Below are positions 18,802 through 28,167 of a stretch of 64,000 bases of DNA, piece after piece. The position numbers and the translations under genes are program-made. The notes under the pieces are model-generated. The model did no database searches and was not told the origin of the DNA. It saw only the letters and a list, made by a program, of their open reading frames with translations. Positions within the stretch are counted from its first letter, which is position 1. Each line of letters opens with the position of its first letter. Source of the stretch: Shewanella sp. OPT22. GTDB taxonomy: Bacteria; Pseudomonadota; Gammaproteobacteria; Enterobacterales; Shewanellaceae. The DNA lies in the NCBI RefSeq assembly GCF_004168585.1, contig NZ_PGVH01000007.1:225616-289615 (forward strand). The letters run 5' to 3'.

Positions 18802-19521
18802 ATGAAATATATACTAAAAGCGCTAGCGTCTATGGTAATTATTTTCAGTTTAAACTCCCTAGCCGAACAACAAACATCCAATAATCGCTTTCCAAACAAC
18901 ATCAACTTGCCAGTACATCCAGCATCAACTATCGCAGATCGATACAACAATGTTCAAGGAAGTTTACTCAGCGGGAAAATCATGCAAACTGCATTATTTG
19001 TGTCAGATGATGATGTAAACGAGGTCATTAAGTTTTACCAAACTAGGGGCGTTCCCAATTAGTCATTTCGATTTGTTACTGGCTAAAATTTGCAAAATCG
19101 AGGCACGAAGATTGAAATTTAGTGAGCTAAATGAAGGATGAGTAACAAAGAGTTTGCAAAATTTAGCCGTAACCCGAAGGGCTGTGTACATTTTTTGTTT
19201 CTTCGGTGTTGCCAAATGCTTATGTAGAGTAACTACACCTCACATTTGTCGCCTTGAAGAAACAAAAAATTTATAACAGCAAATCGAAATAGTTAATTGG
19301 GAACGCCCCCTGGACTACCAACATATAAAAAATTTGATGTCGCATTTGGTGCTATTTTAATGAAAACAGCCCCTGATAACTTCCAAATGCATACTCACTT
19401 TAAACATTACATTTCTAATCCTTTCGTACTCATACAAGAAATGAAAGTCATTAGAGTTGCAGGATTCGAAGGTAATACAAAAATTGAGCTCAACTACCAA
19501 GTTAGGCATAAGCTTCAGTAG
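18802..19521 (+). pseudogene. Small secreted protein gene interrupted by an inverted-repeat element
   Basis: The 5' part (18802-19044) encodes a signal peptide (KALASMVIIFSLNSLAEQ) and runs to the motif FVSDDDVNEVIKFYQT. The reading frame then enters the inserted element and stops at 19062. The 3' part resumes at 19312 with GLPTYKKFDVAFGA and ends at 19521. Joined, the parts give about 153 residues that align with the C-terminal half of the intact gene at 19658 (FATDDDISNVINFYQTQLPDFKKF). The start ATG has AAGGA about 6 bases upstream. The function of the family is not known to me; the intact copy is also exported. Confidence 0.85.
19045..19309. mobile_element. MITE-like element, ~265 bp, no coding capacity
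   Basis: The ends are inverted repeats of about 30 bp. GGGGCGTTCCCAATTA at the left is matched by its complement at the right. Three differing bases follow, then ATTTCGATTTG on both sides. Inside are two large stem-loops: about 19075-19173 (arms with GGCTAAAATTTGCAAA and its complement) and about 19191-19269 (arms with TTTTTTGTTTCTTC and its complement). A CT dinucleotide on both sides fits a short target duplication, and removing the element plus one CT restores the host reading frame exactly. No transposase is present, so it would be moved in trans by an IS with matching ends. I cannot assign the IS family. Confidence 0.88.
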
Positions 19522-19612
19522 AATAGTGGTCAATAGCTTTATATTTATCAACAAAGCATCATTTTTGTAAAAACTGCTCTCTGGAGCTTTTTGTTTATTC
19601 TTGCTAGCATAT

Positions 19613-19641
19613 TTTGAATACAAAATGATTTTGTATTCAAA
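19613..19641. repeat. 13-bp perfect inverted repeat upstream of the secreted-protein gene
   Basis: TTTGAATACAAAA and TTTTGTATTCAAA are separated by TGA, ending 16 bases before the ATG at 19658 and just before its AAGGA. It could be an operator, a leader hairpin affecting translation, or both. It is too AT-rich for a typical terminator. Confidence 0.6.
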
Positions 19642-19657
19642 TCTAAGGAATGGATTT

Positions 19658-20422
19658 ATGATAAAACGGATTTTTTGGTTGTCACTGGCCACAGTTATGC
19701 TTCCTGTATTGGCGAACGTCAATACCACACCTAAAGATAAACTGATTCAACAAGCTGCGTTAATTATTGAAGAAGGGTTATCATCAACACCACTCAGTTG
19801 CCTAGGTATTTCAAAAATTGATTTTAATAACGTGTTCAAAGACGCTAAGCACACTTGCGGTGAACAGCTCCCTGAACGCATTGAGCAGGCAGAAAAAGAA
19901 CAGTACGTCACAGAATTTGGTAACTGCGTTACCAGTGGATTACGTTCGCATTTCGACATACCTCAAGCAACGATAGATCGTTGTGAAACCGCTGCATATT
20001 CACCATCAAGCTCGCTAAAAGAAGCGGCAAAAAGGTTAAATCAAGGGCTCAAGATGCATGCGAGTCAATCGGATATTGGGCAAGTTACTCTTCCGTTGTA
20101 TATGAACCATCGAGTTGTGAGTCATTTTCCTGATGGCATGGGAAATGTGTTAGGTACAAGCTCTCTTCCTGTGGCGGTTTTTGCAACGGATGACGACATC
20201 AGTAACGTCATTAATTTTTATCAAACTCAGTTACCTGACTTTAAAAAATTCACCGTAGAAAATGGGGTGATTTTTATCGAAGATGCGCCTGCTGATTTTG
20301 ACTTGCTGACACACATTGGGCTCTATACATCCACTCCACATGTACTAATAGAAGATATGCGTTTCAATGAGATCACGGCACAAGAAGGTGACGTAAAAAT
20401 AGAAGTCAGTTACCGTAAATAA
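19658..20422 (+). CDS. Secreted protein of unknown function, paralogue of the interrupted gene
   Basis: A 254-residue protein with a signal peptide (MIKRIFWLSLATVMLPVLAN). The start at 19658 has AAGGA upstream, preferred over the ATG at 19601. The N-terminal half holds paired cysteines (SCLGISKID...HTCGEQ...GNCVTSG...RCE), suggesting disulfides in the periplasm. The C-terminal half shares FATDDDISNVINFYQT and HVLIEDMRFNEI with the disrupted gene just upstream. The two are tandem, diverged copies. I do not recognise the family. Confidence 0.75.
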   Translation: MIKRIFWLSLATVMLPVLANVNTTPKDKLIQQAALIIEEGLSSTPLSCLGISKIDFNNVFKDAKHTCGEQLPERIEQAEKEQYVTEFGNCVTSGLRSHFDIPQATIDRCETAAYSPSSSLKEAAKRLNQGLKMHASQSDIGQVTLPLYMNHRVVSHFPDGMGNVLGTSSLPVAVFATDDDISNVINFYQTQLPDFKKFTVENGVIFIEDAPADFDLLTHIGLYTSTPHVLIEDMRFNEITAQEGDVKIEVSYRK

Positions 20423-20427
20423 TGTTA

Positions 20428-20695
20428 AGACGTGTTTATCTTTCAGGATTAAATTTTGTGCTACCTTAGCGTTTACCTGTTCAAAGAGTGAGCTGGTCAC
20501 AACACAGAACAGTGAATGCTAAAAAGCATCGAAGACAGTGTAAATTGGTCATTTCTACTGAGTTATCGCTTACTTATTTGGAAACGAAGTAACGACAGTT
20601 TTGTATGTCGGTAATAACCAAACCTCACAAGCTCTGCCTTGTATAAAATAACCAATTAATCGCTGCAAAAACAATCACGAAAGATAAACACGCCC
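20428..20695. mobile_element. Second MITE-like element, ~268 bp, no coding capacity
   Basis: Inverted repeats of about 23 bp bound the region; both contain CGTGTTTATCTTTC with a few mismatches outside it. TA dinucleotides flank both ends and fit a TA target duplication. It starts a few bases after the stop codon of the secreted-protein gene and accounts for nearly all of the 313-base gap. Its ends differ from those of the element at 19045, so it belongs to another IS group. No ORF of note is inside. Confidence 0.75.
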
Positions 20696-20736
20696 TAACT
20701 ATCCCCTACATCAAATTTGATATAGGGGACATGGCA

Positions 20737-21258
20737 TTACTTTTCGCCGAAATAAAATTCGTACTCACGTTGTAATTCTTTCACTTTTTCATCTTCTTCA
20801 ATTAACTTTAGCGCCTGTGGGATAGTACTTTTAACCCACTCATAAGGCTTACCATCAAGCTTAAAACTATTTTGTACACTGTACATATTAATGGCTTCAG
20901 TAAAGTTTTCAGAGAACTCATGGTTTGAAATTGGATGGCCTTTTACAAACACTTCATAGCGAATAACTAAGTCTCTATTTGTCACAACGGGTAAAATACC
21001 CAACGACATTCCAGCCCACATTGCAGAGGCTAATCCAGCAGCATTTCCACCTGCGGTAGCCTTGAAAGTATGACTGATCTCAAGACGAATTGGTGCACCA
21101 ATAAGCTCAGAATCCATATTTTTAAACAATGGCTTGTCTTTTAAAATATCGTAAAGTTCTTCATGGTTGAATGAACTACCAAAACTCATTGGAGGCAAAG
21201 CCTCTGCTTGCCCCAAAAAGCTAACAATACTTAGCAATAATCCTAATGCTAATCTCAT
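20737..21258 (-). CDS. Secreted protein of unknown function, partner of the protease lipoprotein
   Basis: A 173-residue protein with a signal peptide (MRLALGLLLSIVSFLGQAEA). The start has AAAGGAAAA upstream. A hydrophobic Gly/Ala stretch (GGNAAGLASAMWAGMSLGI) lies in mid-protein and may contact the membrane. The C-terminus is charged and helical. It is 15 bases downstream of the trypsin-like lipoprotein gene on the same strand, so the two are probably one operon. No known family recognised. Confidence 0.7.
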   Translation of the reverse strand: MRLALGLLLSIVSFLGQAEALPPMSFGSSFNHEELYDILKDKPLFKNMDSELIGAPIRLEISHTFKATAGGNAAGLASAMWAGMSLGILPVVTNRDLVIRYEVFVKGHPISNHEFSENFTEAINMYSVQNSFKLDGKPYEWVKSTIPQALKLIEEDEKVKELQREYEFYFGEK

Positions 21259-21273
21259 AATTATTTTCCTTTA

Positions 21274-22497
21274 TTATTGGTAGCAGTTTAGCTGTACAAC
21301 TGAGGTCAAAGCAGCATCATTACTGATTCTGATATTACCTTCCAAGTTCGGCTCTACTTCAGTAAATGTTATCTCATGCTTATTTAAAAACTTAGCAATA
21401 TATTGAGCATCTAAAGCAAAGTTTACATTCTGTGGTAAAGAACCGTTTTCAACGAGCGCTTTATAATTGAGGGTGCTTACCGCTAGGCCCAACAATTCAC
21501 CACCATCGGATACAACAGGTCCACCGCTGGAACCAGGTTGAATCGGTGCAGAGAATTGGAAGTTTGCCACATCACCCTTTAAACCTTTGCGTGAACTCAC
21601 ATTACCTCTGGTTAAATTGGGAGACTGAGCTAAAACACCTTGAAGTGGAAAGCCAACGTTGGTCACTTGCTCACCTAAGAAAATCTCTTGCTTAGTTCTA
21701 AACGGTAAAAAGCGTTCAACCTTACCTTTGCCTTCTATCACTGCAAGGTCGAGCAGTGTTGAATCTGCAATCGTATGAGCAACATGCGACTCACCATCTT
21801 TATTCACTTCGGTATATAAACACTTACGCAGTACATGCGCAGCCGTTAATACTTGCCCTGACTCATTGATATAAAAACCGGTACCGCTCGAATAGGGTTT
21901 TTCTGTATTGGCCAGTTTCACTACATCAACATCCGACATAGCAAACTCAGCGGGATACGTTGCCGCAGATGGTTTGAATTTATTAATGATATCTACAACG
22001 ACAAGCTGTGCAGCACGTAACGATACGTTGTAAAACGCAGCATCATTTCCGATATGACCAAAATTAACTTTGAATTCTTTTTCACCTGAGTGAATGTTAC
22101 TCATCCTAGAATCAAATACATTGAACTTCATGGTCATCTTGACATTCGGATATTCGAATGACCACTTAGGCTCTAAATCTAACAGTAAACCAAATTTTTC
22201 TTGTGACGTGCGATCAAACGCTTTTCTACTTTTAAAATAAACAGATAATGCATCTTCAACACCTGTCTTTAATGCCGGACCGGTATTAACACGTGTTTTA
22301 TATTTGTTTAAGTAAAAGCTTTCTTCAGATAATGATTTAGGAATGTAATACGCGAGTTCAATATCTCTTGGTAGTTCAACTCCCTTAGCAATCTTTACCC
22401 CTTTAGGTAATTTTTTAGCATTCATCTTTGAAGTGCTAGCACATGCCGAAAGTAGCAAAATCGACATAGCAACAGAGAGAAGTTTAAATAACTTCAT
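21274..22497 (-). CDS. Trypsin-like serine protease lipoprotein
   Basis: A 407-residue protein with a lipoprotein signal: SILLLSAC places the lipidated Cys near residue 19. The C-terminal half is an S1 (Deg-like) protease domain. The catalytic triad is visible: His in LTAAHVLRKC, Asp in LLDLAVIEG, Ser in QPGSSGGPVV. No PDZ domain follows. The N-terminal ~190 residues are a separate region without a recognised fold. It is anchored to the outer or inner membrane facing the periplasm and probably acts in envelope quality control or processing of a specific client. The small secreted protein encoded just downstream is a candidate partner. Confidence 0.8.
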   Translation of the reverse strand: MKLFKLLSVAMSILLLSACASTSKMNAKKLPKGVKIAKGVELPRDIELAYYIPKSLSEESFYLNKYKTRVNTGPALKTGVEDALSVYFKSRKAFDRTSQEKFGLLLDLEPKWSFEYPNVKMTMKFNVFDSRMSNIHSGEKEFKVNFGHIGNDAAFYNVSLRAAQLVVVDIINKFKPSAATYPAEFAMSDVDVVKLANTEKPYSSGTGFYINESGQVLTAAHVLRKCLYTEVNKDGESHVAHTIADSTLLDLAVIEGKGKVERFLPFRTKQEIFLGEQVTNVGFPLQGVLAQSPNLTRGNVSSRKGLKGDVANFQFSAPIQPGSSGGPVVSDGGELLGLAVSTLNYKALVENGSLPQNVNFALDAQYIAKFLNKHEITFTEVEPNLEGNIRISNDAALTSVVQLNCYQ

Positions 22498-22710
22498 AAT
22501 TGTCCCTTAACTGTTTTTTCAATATTTTTATTGTGTGATTTTCTTTATTTATAAAAAAGAACTAAAAACGCCAAAAGAATACCACACAGATGTTATTAAA
22601 TTGATAAAAACAGTGTTTAATTTAACAAATGAGAGACAAGTCAAAATTTATAAAAGAGTAGAATTAACTTACGCACTTCAAACAGACGTAAGTTAATTAT
22701 TTAGCAACGA

Positions 22711-23331
22711 TCATTCTTGAGTTGGCACTTTTGAGAATATATATCCAGCGACATAACTCGCTATCGCAAAGCTAAACATCACATCGGAAAAATAATGATC
22801 CGTCGTTAAAATACGACTGAATGCCAGAAAGAGTGCACAAAAAATAAAGATAATGCTCAACAATTTATTTTTACACCATAAGAACATTCCAGGAATAAGT
22901 AATAAAGTAAATGCCGTTATTGCGTGGCCTGAAGGCATTGATGTAAAAGCATGCTTCGCACTAAAAAAGTGGAACCCATAAAGATCATCAGAGAAATATA
23001 GTTCAGGCCGGTAACGAGCGATGACACCTTTTATCACGAACACAACGGTTATCGATAAAGCGTAGATAGCTGAAATTCGCACAAGTGGATGTGTAAGGTT
23101 TATTTTGTTTTTGAGTAATTGAATAAATGTTATTGCACATATAAGCAATCCTAAAAAACAAATCTTTTTAGACGATGTCCATGATGCAAGTTTATGAGAA
23201 AAATGAGTGATATTAGCATCTGAAAAATTATGCAAAAAATAAAGCGCAATGGATTTGTCGAGAAATAAATATCCAATGATAGTAAAAAAAAGAAATACGC
23301 TGGCTAAAATATTAAAATGTTTTACTTCCAT
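22711..23331 (-). CDS. PAP2-family membrane phosphatase
   Basis: A 206-residue multi-pass inner-membrane protein. The three phosphatidic acid phosphatase motifs are present: KGVIARYRPE, PSGHAI, and SRILTTDHYFSDV. Family members dephosphorylate lipids such as undecaprenyl pyrophosphate, phosphatidylglycerol phosphate or lipid A. The start at 23331 is preceded by GGAGAGGGAAGAGA; the frame is open 24 codons further up. The gene stands alone between the protease operon and rnpB. Confidence 0.85.
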   Translation of the reverse strand: MEVKHFNILASVFLFFTIIGYLFLDKSIALYFLHNFSDANITHFSHKLASWTSSKKICFLGLLICAITFIQLLKNKINLTHPLVRISAIYALSITVVFVIKGVIARYRPELYFSDDLYGFHFFSAKHAFTSMPSGHAITAFTLLLIPGMFLWCKNKLLSIIFIFCALFLAFSRILTTDHYFSDVMFSFAIASYVAGYIFSKVPTQE

Positions 23332-23454
23332 GTTCTCTTCCCTCTCCTTCAATTTTCCCTTGCACTGAACAAGTATCAATTGAAAAAAGTATAGTACAGA
23401 CAAGAATGACTGCGCTTATGAAAACGGTAATATTTGAGGTAATAAAAAAGAAAA

Positions 23455-23823
<369 letters not shown>

Positions 23824-23830
23824 GGCGGCG

Positions 23831-23836
23831 ATTATA
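23831..23836 (-). promoter_or_regulatory. rnpB promoter, -10 element
   Basis: A perfect TATAAT on the minus strand ends about 7 bases before the inferred RNase P RNA 5' end. The -35 is poor. The region lies just past the stop codon of the RND permease gene. Confidence 0.7.
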
Positions 23837-23877
23837 CCCAACTCAGTATGAGTACACCACCGCTTATTTCCTTTTAT

Positions 23878-26800
23878 TTATGATTTCTGCGATAGAGCCA
23901 ATTTTTTGAAAAGTCGTGGCTTTATCACTTGCCACCAATCAGAAATATTAGCACCAAGCACCAATAAACATGGCGTAAGGAATAACGTCAGTAATGTAGC
24001 AAACCCTAAACCGCCGGCAATCGCACTGGAAAGCTGTGTCCACCATTGGGTAGATGGTGCGCCAAAGGCCACTTCACGATTCACAAAATCGATGTTCATC
24101 GACATCACCATCGGTACTAAACCAAGAACCGTTGTACCCGCTGTCAGTAGTACAGGGCGGAAACGCAACTGACCGGTAATTAGCGCCGCATCAAACGCTC
24201 GATGTCCTGATTTACGTAATGAATTATAAGTATCAATCAATACGATGTTGTTATTCACCACAATCCCCGCCAGGGCGACAATGCCGAGCCCAACCATCAC
24301 GACGCCAAACGGTTGCTGTGCCACCAATAACCCCAGTAATACACCAGACGTCGAGAACACGATGGCACTCAGTACCAAGAAGCTTTGGTAGAAACTGTTA
24401 AATTGAATCAATAGAATCATCAGCATCACAAAAATGGCGATTAAGAATGCCGTCATCAAGAACATACCAGTTTCTTGCTGTTCTTTAGAGTCACCTTTAG
24501 CGGCAACACGCACATCTAACGGAAAGGATTTTGTCGCCATTTCCGCTTGCAGTGCTGCTAAACGCTCACTGACTAAGTAGCCTTCTGCGGCATCCGCTTG
24601 AACCGTGATCACCCGCTTGGCGTCCACACGATTAATGGTACCTGTTTTTGCTACGGGTGTAAGCGTAACAAAATTCGAAAGCGGCACAGGCCCATTAGGC
24701 GTTTGCAGGTTAAAATTCACAAACTCGTCCAAGTGTCGCTGTTGTTGAGGAAATCGAATCACAATGTCGACTTCTTCAATCGCATCATCGGGGCGGTATT
24801 CAGTGACTTTGTAACCGCGAGTCATCATCTGAATCGCACTGCCAATGAGCGTTACATCGGCACCATACTGAGCAGCGGCTTCTCGATTAATTTTCACTTG
24901 CCAATCAATACCCGGTAATGGGCGATTATCTTCAGCATCTTTAAAGCCACCAAGCGCATCCATGGTACTGCGAATGTCAGACACCACTTGGTAAATATTA
25001 TCTTGGCTAATACCACTGACTTGCAGTTGAATCGGCTTACCTTGCGTTGGACCATTTTCTTGACCACGGAACTCAAGTTTTACCCCAGCAATATCGGCTG
25101 TCATTTGCTCCATTTGCGCCAAAATGCTCGATGCCTTACGACGTTGCTTCCAATCGACAAATTCAAACTGAATAGCACCAATTACATCGGTAGCAAACTT
25201 ATTGTCTGGTTTGTTGAATGAACGAGCGTATAAAGACTTAAGCTCACTCATGCCCTGCAAGCGATCTTCCACCTTTTTAAGCAAAGCGTCTTTTTCATAA
25301 ACGGATAGATCGCCACGAGCATGCACCAACACTTGCGCAGTTTCAGGTTCTACCTCAGGGAAGAACTCGGTACCTAAACCGAAAGAAAAATAACTGACGT
25401 AGCTTAGAACGATGGCCATCATCGCAAGCCCCAACACTTTAGCTGGGTGAGACAAACCTAATTTTAGCGTTCTTGAATACCACGTATTTTGCTTAACCGT
25501 GGTCGCTTCAATGTCTGACTGATTAATGTCTTGTTCTTGTTTGTTACCCTTACTGCCGCCAAGTACGGCGCCCAACACGGGCAAGAACACTAAAGCCACC
25601 AGCAATGATGCCAGCAAACAAATCATCACCGTTATCGGTAAGAACTTCATGAACTCGCCGACCGTTCCCGGCCAGCCAACTAATGGCACAAATACCGCCA
25701 ATGTCGTTGCCGTTGAGGCGATGATTGGCCAACTCATACGTTTAGCCGCCAGGCCAAAGGCTTGTTTGGAGCTTAAGCCTTCAGTAGCGTAGCGATTGGC
25801 AAGCTCCGTCACCACAATGGCGCCATCTACCAACATGCCCACCACTAAAATAAGGCTGAATAACACCACGATGTTGAGCGTAAAACCGATCCAATAAATC
25901 ACTAAGATCCCAGCTAGGAATGAAGCTGGAATCGCAAGACCAACGAGAAGCGATGAACGAATGCCCAATGCGGCAACGATTACAATCATCACCATAATAA
26001 TCGCACTGACCACGTTGTTCTGTAGGTCCGCCAACATGGTTTCAATTTGACCCGATTGGTCAAGAATGTAATCCAACTGCAAGCTTTGCGGCCAAATTGT
26101 TTGGCGTTGAGCGACAATGGCTTTCACTTGCTCAATAGTACTGATGATGTTCGAACCGACACGTTTAGAGACTTCAAGTGAAATCGCACTTTGACCATTC
26201 ACTCGGGCAAAGCCCGGCGCATCTTTAAAGGTTCTGCGAACACTGGCAACATCACCAAACGTGACTACGGTATGGCCCACCGTTTTTATCGGTAATGACA
26301 ACATGTCATCGATGTTTTCGATAACGCCCGGTACTTTAACCACCATGCGCCCGTCGCCATTATCCAGTGCGCCTGCGGCAACCAATTGGTTATTGCGACT
26401 GATGCTATTCACAACCGTCTGAAAATCGATTTGATACGTTTCTAAGATCAGTGGATCAACAATGATTTCTAAGACTTCTTCACGATCGCCGCCAATATCG
26501 ACTTCAAGCACTTCTGGCAAAGCTTCAATTTCGTCTTTTAAATCACGTGCCATTCTCAACAGCTGACGCTCAGGAATGGGGCCTGAAAGACTTAATGATA
26601 GAATCGGGAAAAGTGCAACATTCACCTCATGCACTTCTGGCTCTTCACCACCTTGAGGCAGTTTCGCTTTTGCACGATCCACTTTTTCACGCACATCTAA
26701 CAGCGCTTTATCGCCGTCAAAGCCTGCATCAAATTCAAGCTGCACAGAAGCATGGCCTTCTGAAGCCACGGCGGTCATTTCTTTTACGCCTTCAATGGTA

Positions 26801-27018
26801 CGTAACTCTTTTTCCATCGGGCGAATGAGTAATCGCTCTGCATCTGAGGACGATATCCCTTCATGCGACATCGACACATAAATAATAGGAATCGCAATGT
26901 CAGGCTGAGATTCACGGGGAATGGAGTTATACGCCACCAGCCCGCTCAATAAAATGAAGGCAAGGAACACCATCACAGCTCGGGCGTGATTCATCGCCCA
27001 ATTTATAATTGTATTCAT
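23878..27018 (-). CDS. RND efflux permease (AcrB-type)
   Basis: A 1046-residue inner-membrane proton-driven efflux pump, normal for the family. The first transmembrane helix is at residues ~10-30, a large periplasmic loop follows, then a TM block near 335-500, a second loop, and a second TM block near 860-1030. VGMLVDGAIVVTELANR carries the TM4 acidic residue of the proton relay. It is translated 5 bases after the adaptor gene and is last in the tetR-adaptor-permease operon. No outer-membrane channel gene is nearby, so it probably uses a TolC encoded elsewhere. The substrate is unknown. Confidence 0.93.
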   Translation of the reverse strand: MNTIINWAMNHARAVMVFLAFILLSGLVAYNSIPRESQPDIAIPIIYVSMSHEGISSSDAERLLIRPMEKELRTIEGVKEMTAVASEGHASVQLEFDAGFDGDKALLDVREKVDRAKAKLPQGGEEPEVHEVNVALFPILSLSLSGPIPERQLLRMARDLKDEIEALPEVLEVDIGGDREEVLEIIVDPLILETYQIDFQTVVNSISRNNQLVAAGALDNGDGRMVVKVPGVIENIDDMLSLPIKTVGHTVVTFGDVASVRRTFKDAPGFARVNGQSAISLEVSKRVGSNIISTIEQVKAIVAQRQTIWPQSLQLDYILDQSGQIETMLADLQNNVVSAIIMVMIVIVAALGIRSSLLVGLAIPASFLAGILVIYWIGFTLNIVVLFSLILVVGMLVDGAIVVTELANRYATEGLSSKQAFGLAAKRMSWPIIASTATTLAVFVPLVGWPGTVGEFMKFLPITVMICLLASLLVALVFLPVLGAVLGGSKGNKQEQDINQSDIEATTVKQNTWYSRTLKLGLSHPAKVLGLAMMAIVLSYVSYFSFGLGTEFFPEVEPETAQVLVHARGDLSVYEKDALLKKVEDRLQGMSELKSLYARSFNKPDNKFATDVIGAIQFEFVDWKQRRKASSILAQMEQMTADIAGVKLEFRGQENGPTQGKPIQLQVSGISQDNIYQVVSDIRSTMDALGGFKDAEDNRPLPGIDWQVKINREAAAQYGADVTLIGSAIQMMTRGYKVTEYRPDDAIEEVDIVIRFPQQQRHLDEFVNFNLQTPNGPVPLSNFVTLTPVAKTGTINRVDAKRVITVQADAAEGYLVSERLAALQAEMATKSFPLDVRVAAKGDSKEQQETGMFLMTAFLIAIFVMLMILLIQFNSFYQSFLVLSAIVFSTSGVLLGLLVAQQPFGVVMVGLGIVALAGIVVNNNIVLIDTYNSLRKSGHRAFDAALITGQLRFRPVLLTAGTTVLGLVPMVMSMNIDFVNREVAFGAPSTQWWTQLSSAIAGGLGFATLLTLFLTPCLLVLGANISDWWQVIKPRLFKKLALSQKS

Positions 27019-27023
27019 TGTGA

Positions 27024-28115
27024 TTATTCCCCGCTTGCAGCTTCAAGCTCTGGAATCACCACTTGTCCCGCTTTAACGAAACCCTGACCAACCGTGATGA
27101 GACGTACGGATTTTGGTAATCCATTCACAAACGTACCTGAGTTTTGCGAACGAATGATTTCGACAGGCATATTGATCACCATATCATTATCATCAACCGC
27201 TTTGACTTGTAGCGTGCCTTCGGTTGAAAGATCCAATAGTGAGTTCGGCAATTGATGGGCAAGCTCAGGATCAACATCCAGTGTAATCGATGCGCTTTGA
27301 CCAAATGCAGGCATATCTTTTAGGTTATTGATACGAGACTCAACTCGAAAGGTTCTCGTTTGTGGGTCGGCATCAGTAGAAATAAAGGTCAGCTCACCAT
27401 TTAATACTCGACCACCAATCAATTCCGCTGTTATCGGCAACCCTAAATGTAATTTATGAACCAAGGCTTGCGAGACATTAGCAGTGATGATCAAACTGGT
27501 GTTGTCCACCAATGTAGCAATCGGATCGCCAGCGGATAAATAATCGCCCTTATCGACTTGAATGTCGTTAAGCACCCCATCAAAAGCTGCGGTAATTTTA
27601 GTGTGTTGAATATCAATATTGAGCTGCTTTACTCGTGCTATAGCTTGTGCAAGTTCCGCTTGAGTTTGCTTATGTTGATTCGACGACACCATTTTTGATT
27701 TCATTAAACGCTGACTAGCTTCAAGATCGGCCTCTCTTGCCAATAACTGAGCCTTGGCATAATCAAGATCGAGCAATTTGTGGTTCAACTGAATTTGTAA
27801 GAGTTGCTCGCCTTTTTTCAGCACATCGCCTTTCTTTGCCAGCTTTTCTTCTACCAGTCCGCTTGTTTCTGACTTAATTTGAATCCGACGGTACGCTTCA
27901 ATTTGCCCTTGTAAATGGATGCTATTCACTAATGGCGCTGCAATAAACTCTGCCACTTGAACTTTAAACAAATCAGGCTTTTTGGTGTTGGTATTATCAG
28001 CTTTTGCCGATACCGATGACTGACTACCAGCAATGTTGCCCGTAGCGAGCCAAGTTAAGGCACCCACAGCGAGAATTGAAGCTATGATCAATGAGCTTTT
28101 TTTCGATTTAAACAT
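27024..28115 (-). CDS. RND efflux periplasmic adaptor subunit
   Basis: A 363-residue membrane fusion protein linking the permease to an outer-membrane channel. An N-terminal membrane anchor/signal (SSLIIASILAVGALTWLA) is followed by a biotinyl-lipoyl-like motif (IKSETSGLVEEKLAKKGDVL), an alpha-hairpin around residues 105-165, and the second lipoyl half (AAFDGVLNDIQVDKGDYL). Beta-barrel and membrane-proximal domains complete it. It lies between tetR and the permease gene. Confidence 0.92.
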   Translation of the reverse strand: MFKSKKSSLIIASILAVGALTWLATGNIAGSQSSVSAKADNTNTKKPDLFKVQVAEFIAAPLVNSIHLQGQIEAYRRIQIKSETSGLVEEKLAKKGDVLKKGEQLLQIQLNHKLLDLDYAKAQLLAREADLEASQRLMKSKMVSSNQHKQTQAELAQAIARVKQLNIDIQHTKITAAFDGVLNDIQVDKGDYLSAGDPIATLVDNTSLIITANVSQALVHKLHLGLPITAELIGGRVLNGELTFISTDADPQTRTFRVESRINNLKDMPAFGQSASITLDVDPELAHQLPNSLLDLSTEGTLQVKAVDDNDMVINMPVEIIRSQNSGTFVNGLPKSVRLITVGQGFVKAGQVVIPELEAASGE

Positions 28116-28167
28116 CTGTGTCCCAGTTATAATTTATTGATTCCGTTATTTTAAAACTGTTCAATGA

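Noticed and set aside
19297-19521. Independent small gene starting at a TTG
   Set aside because: The start lies in the terminal repeat of the inserted element; the rest is the 3' part of the interrupted gene.
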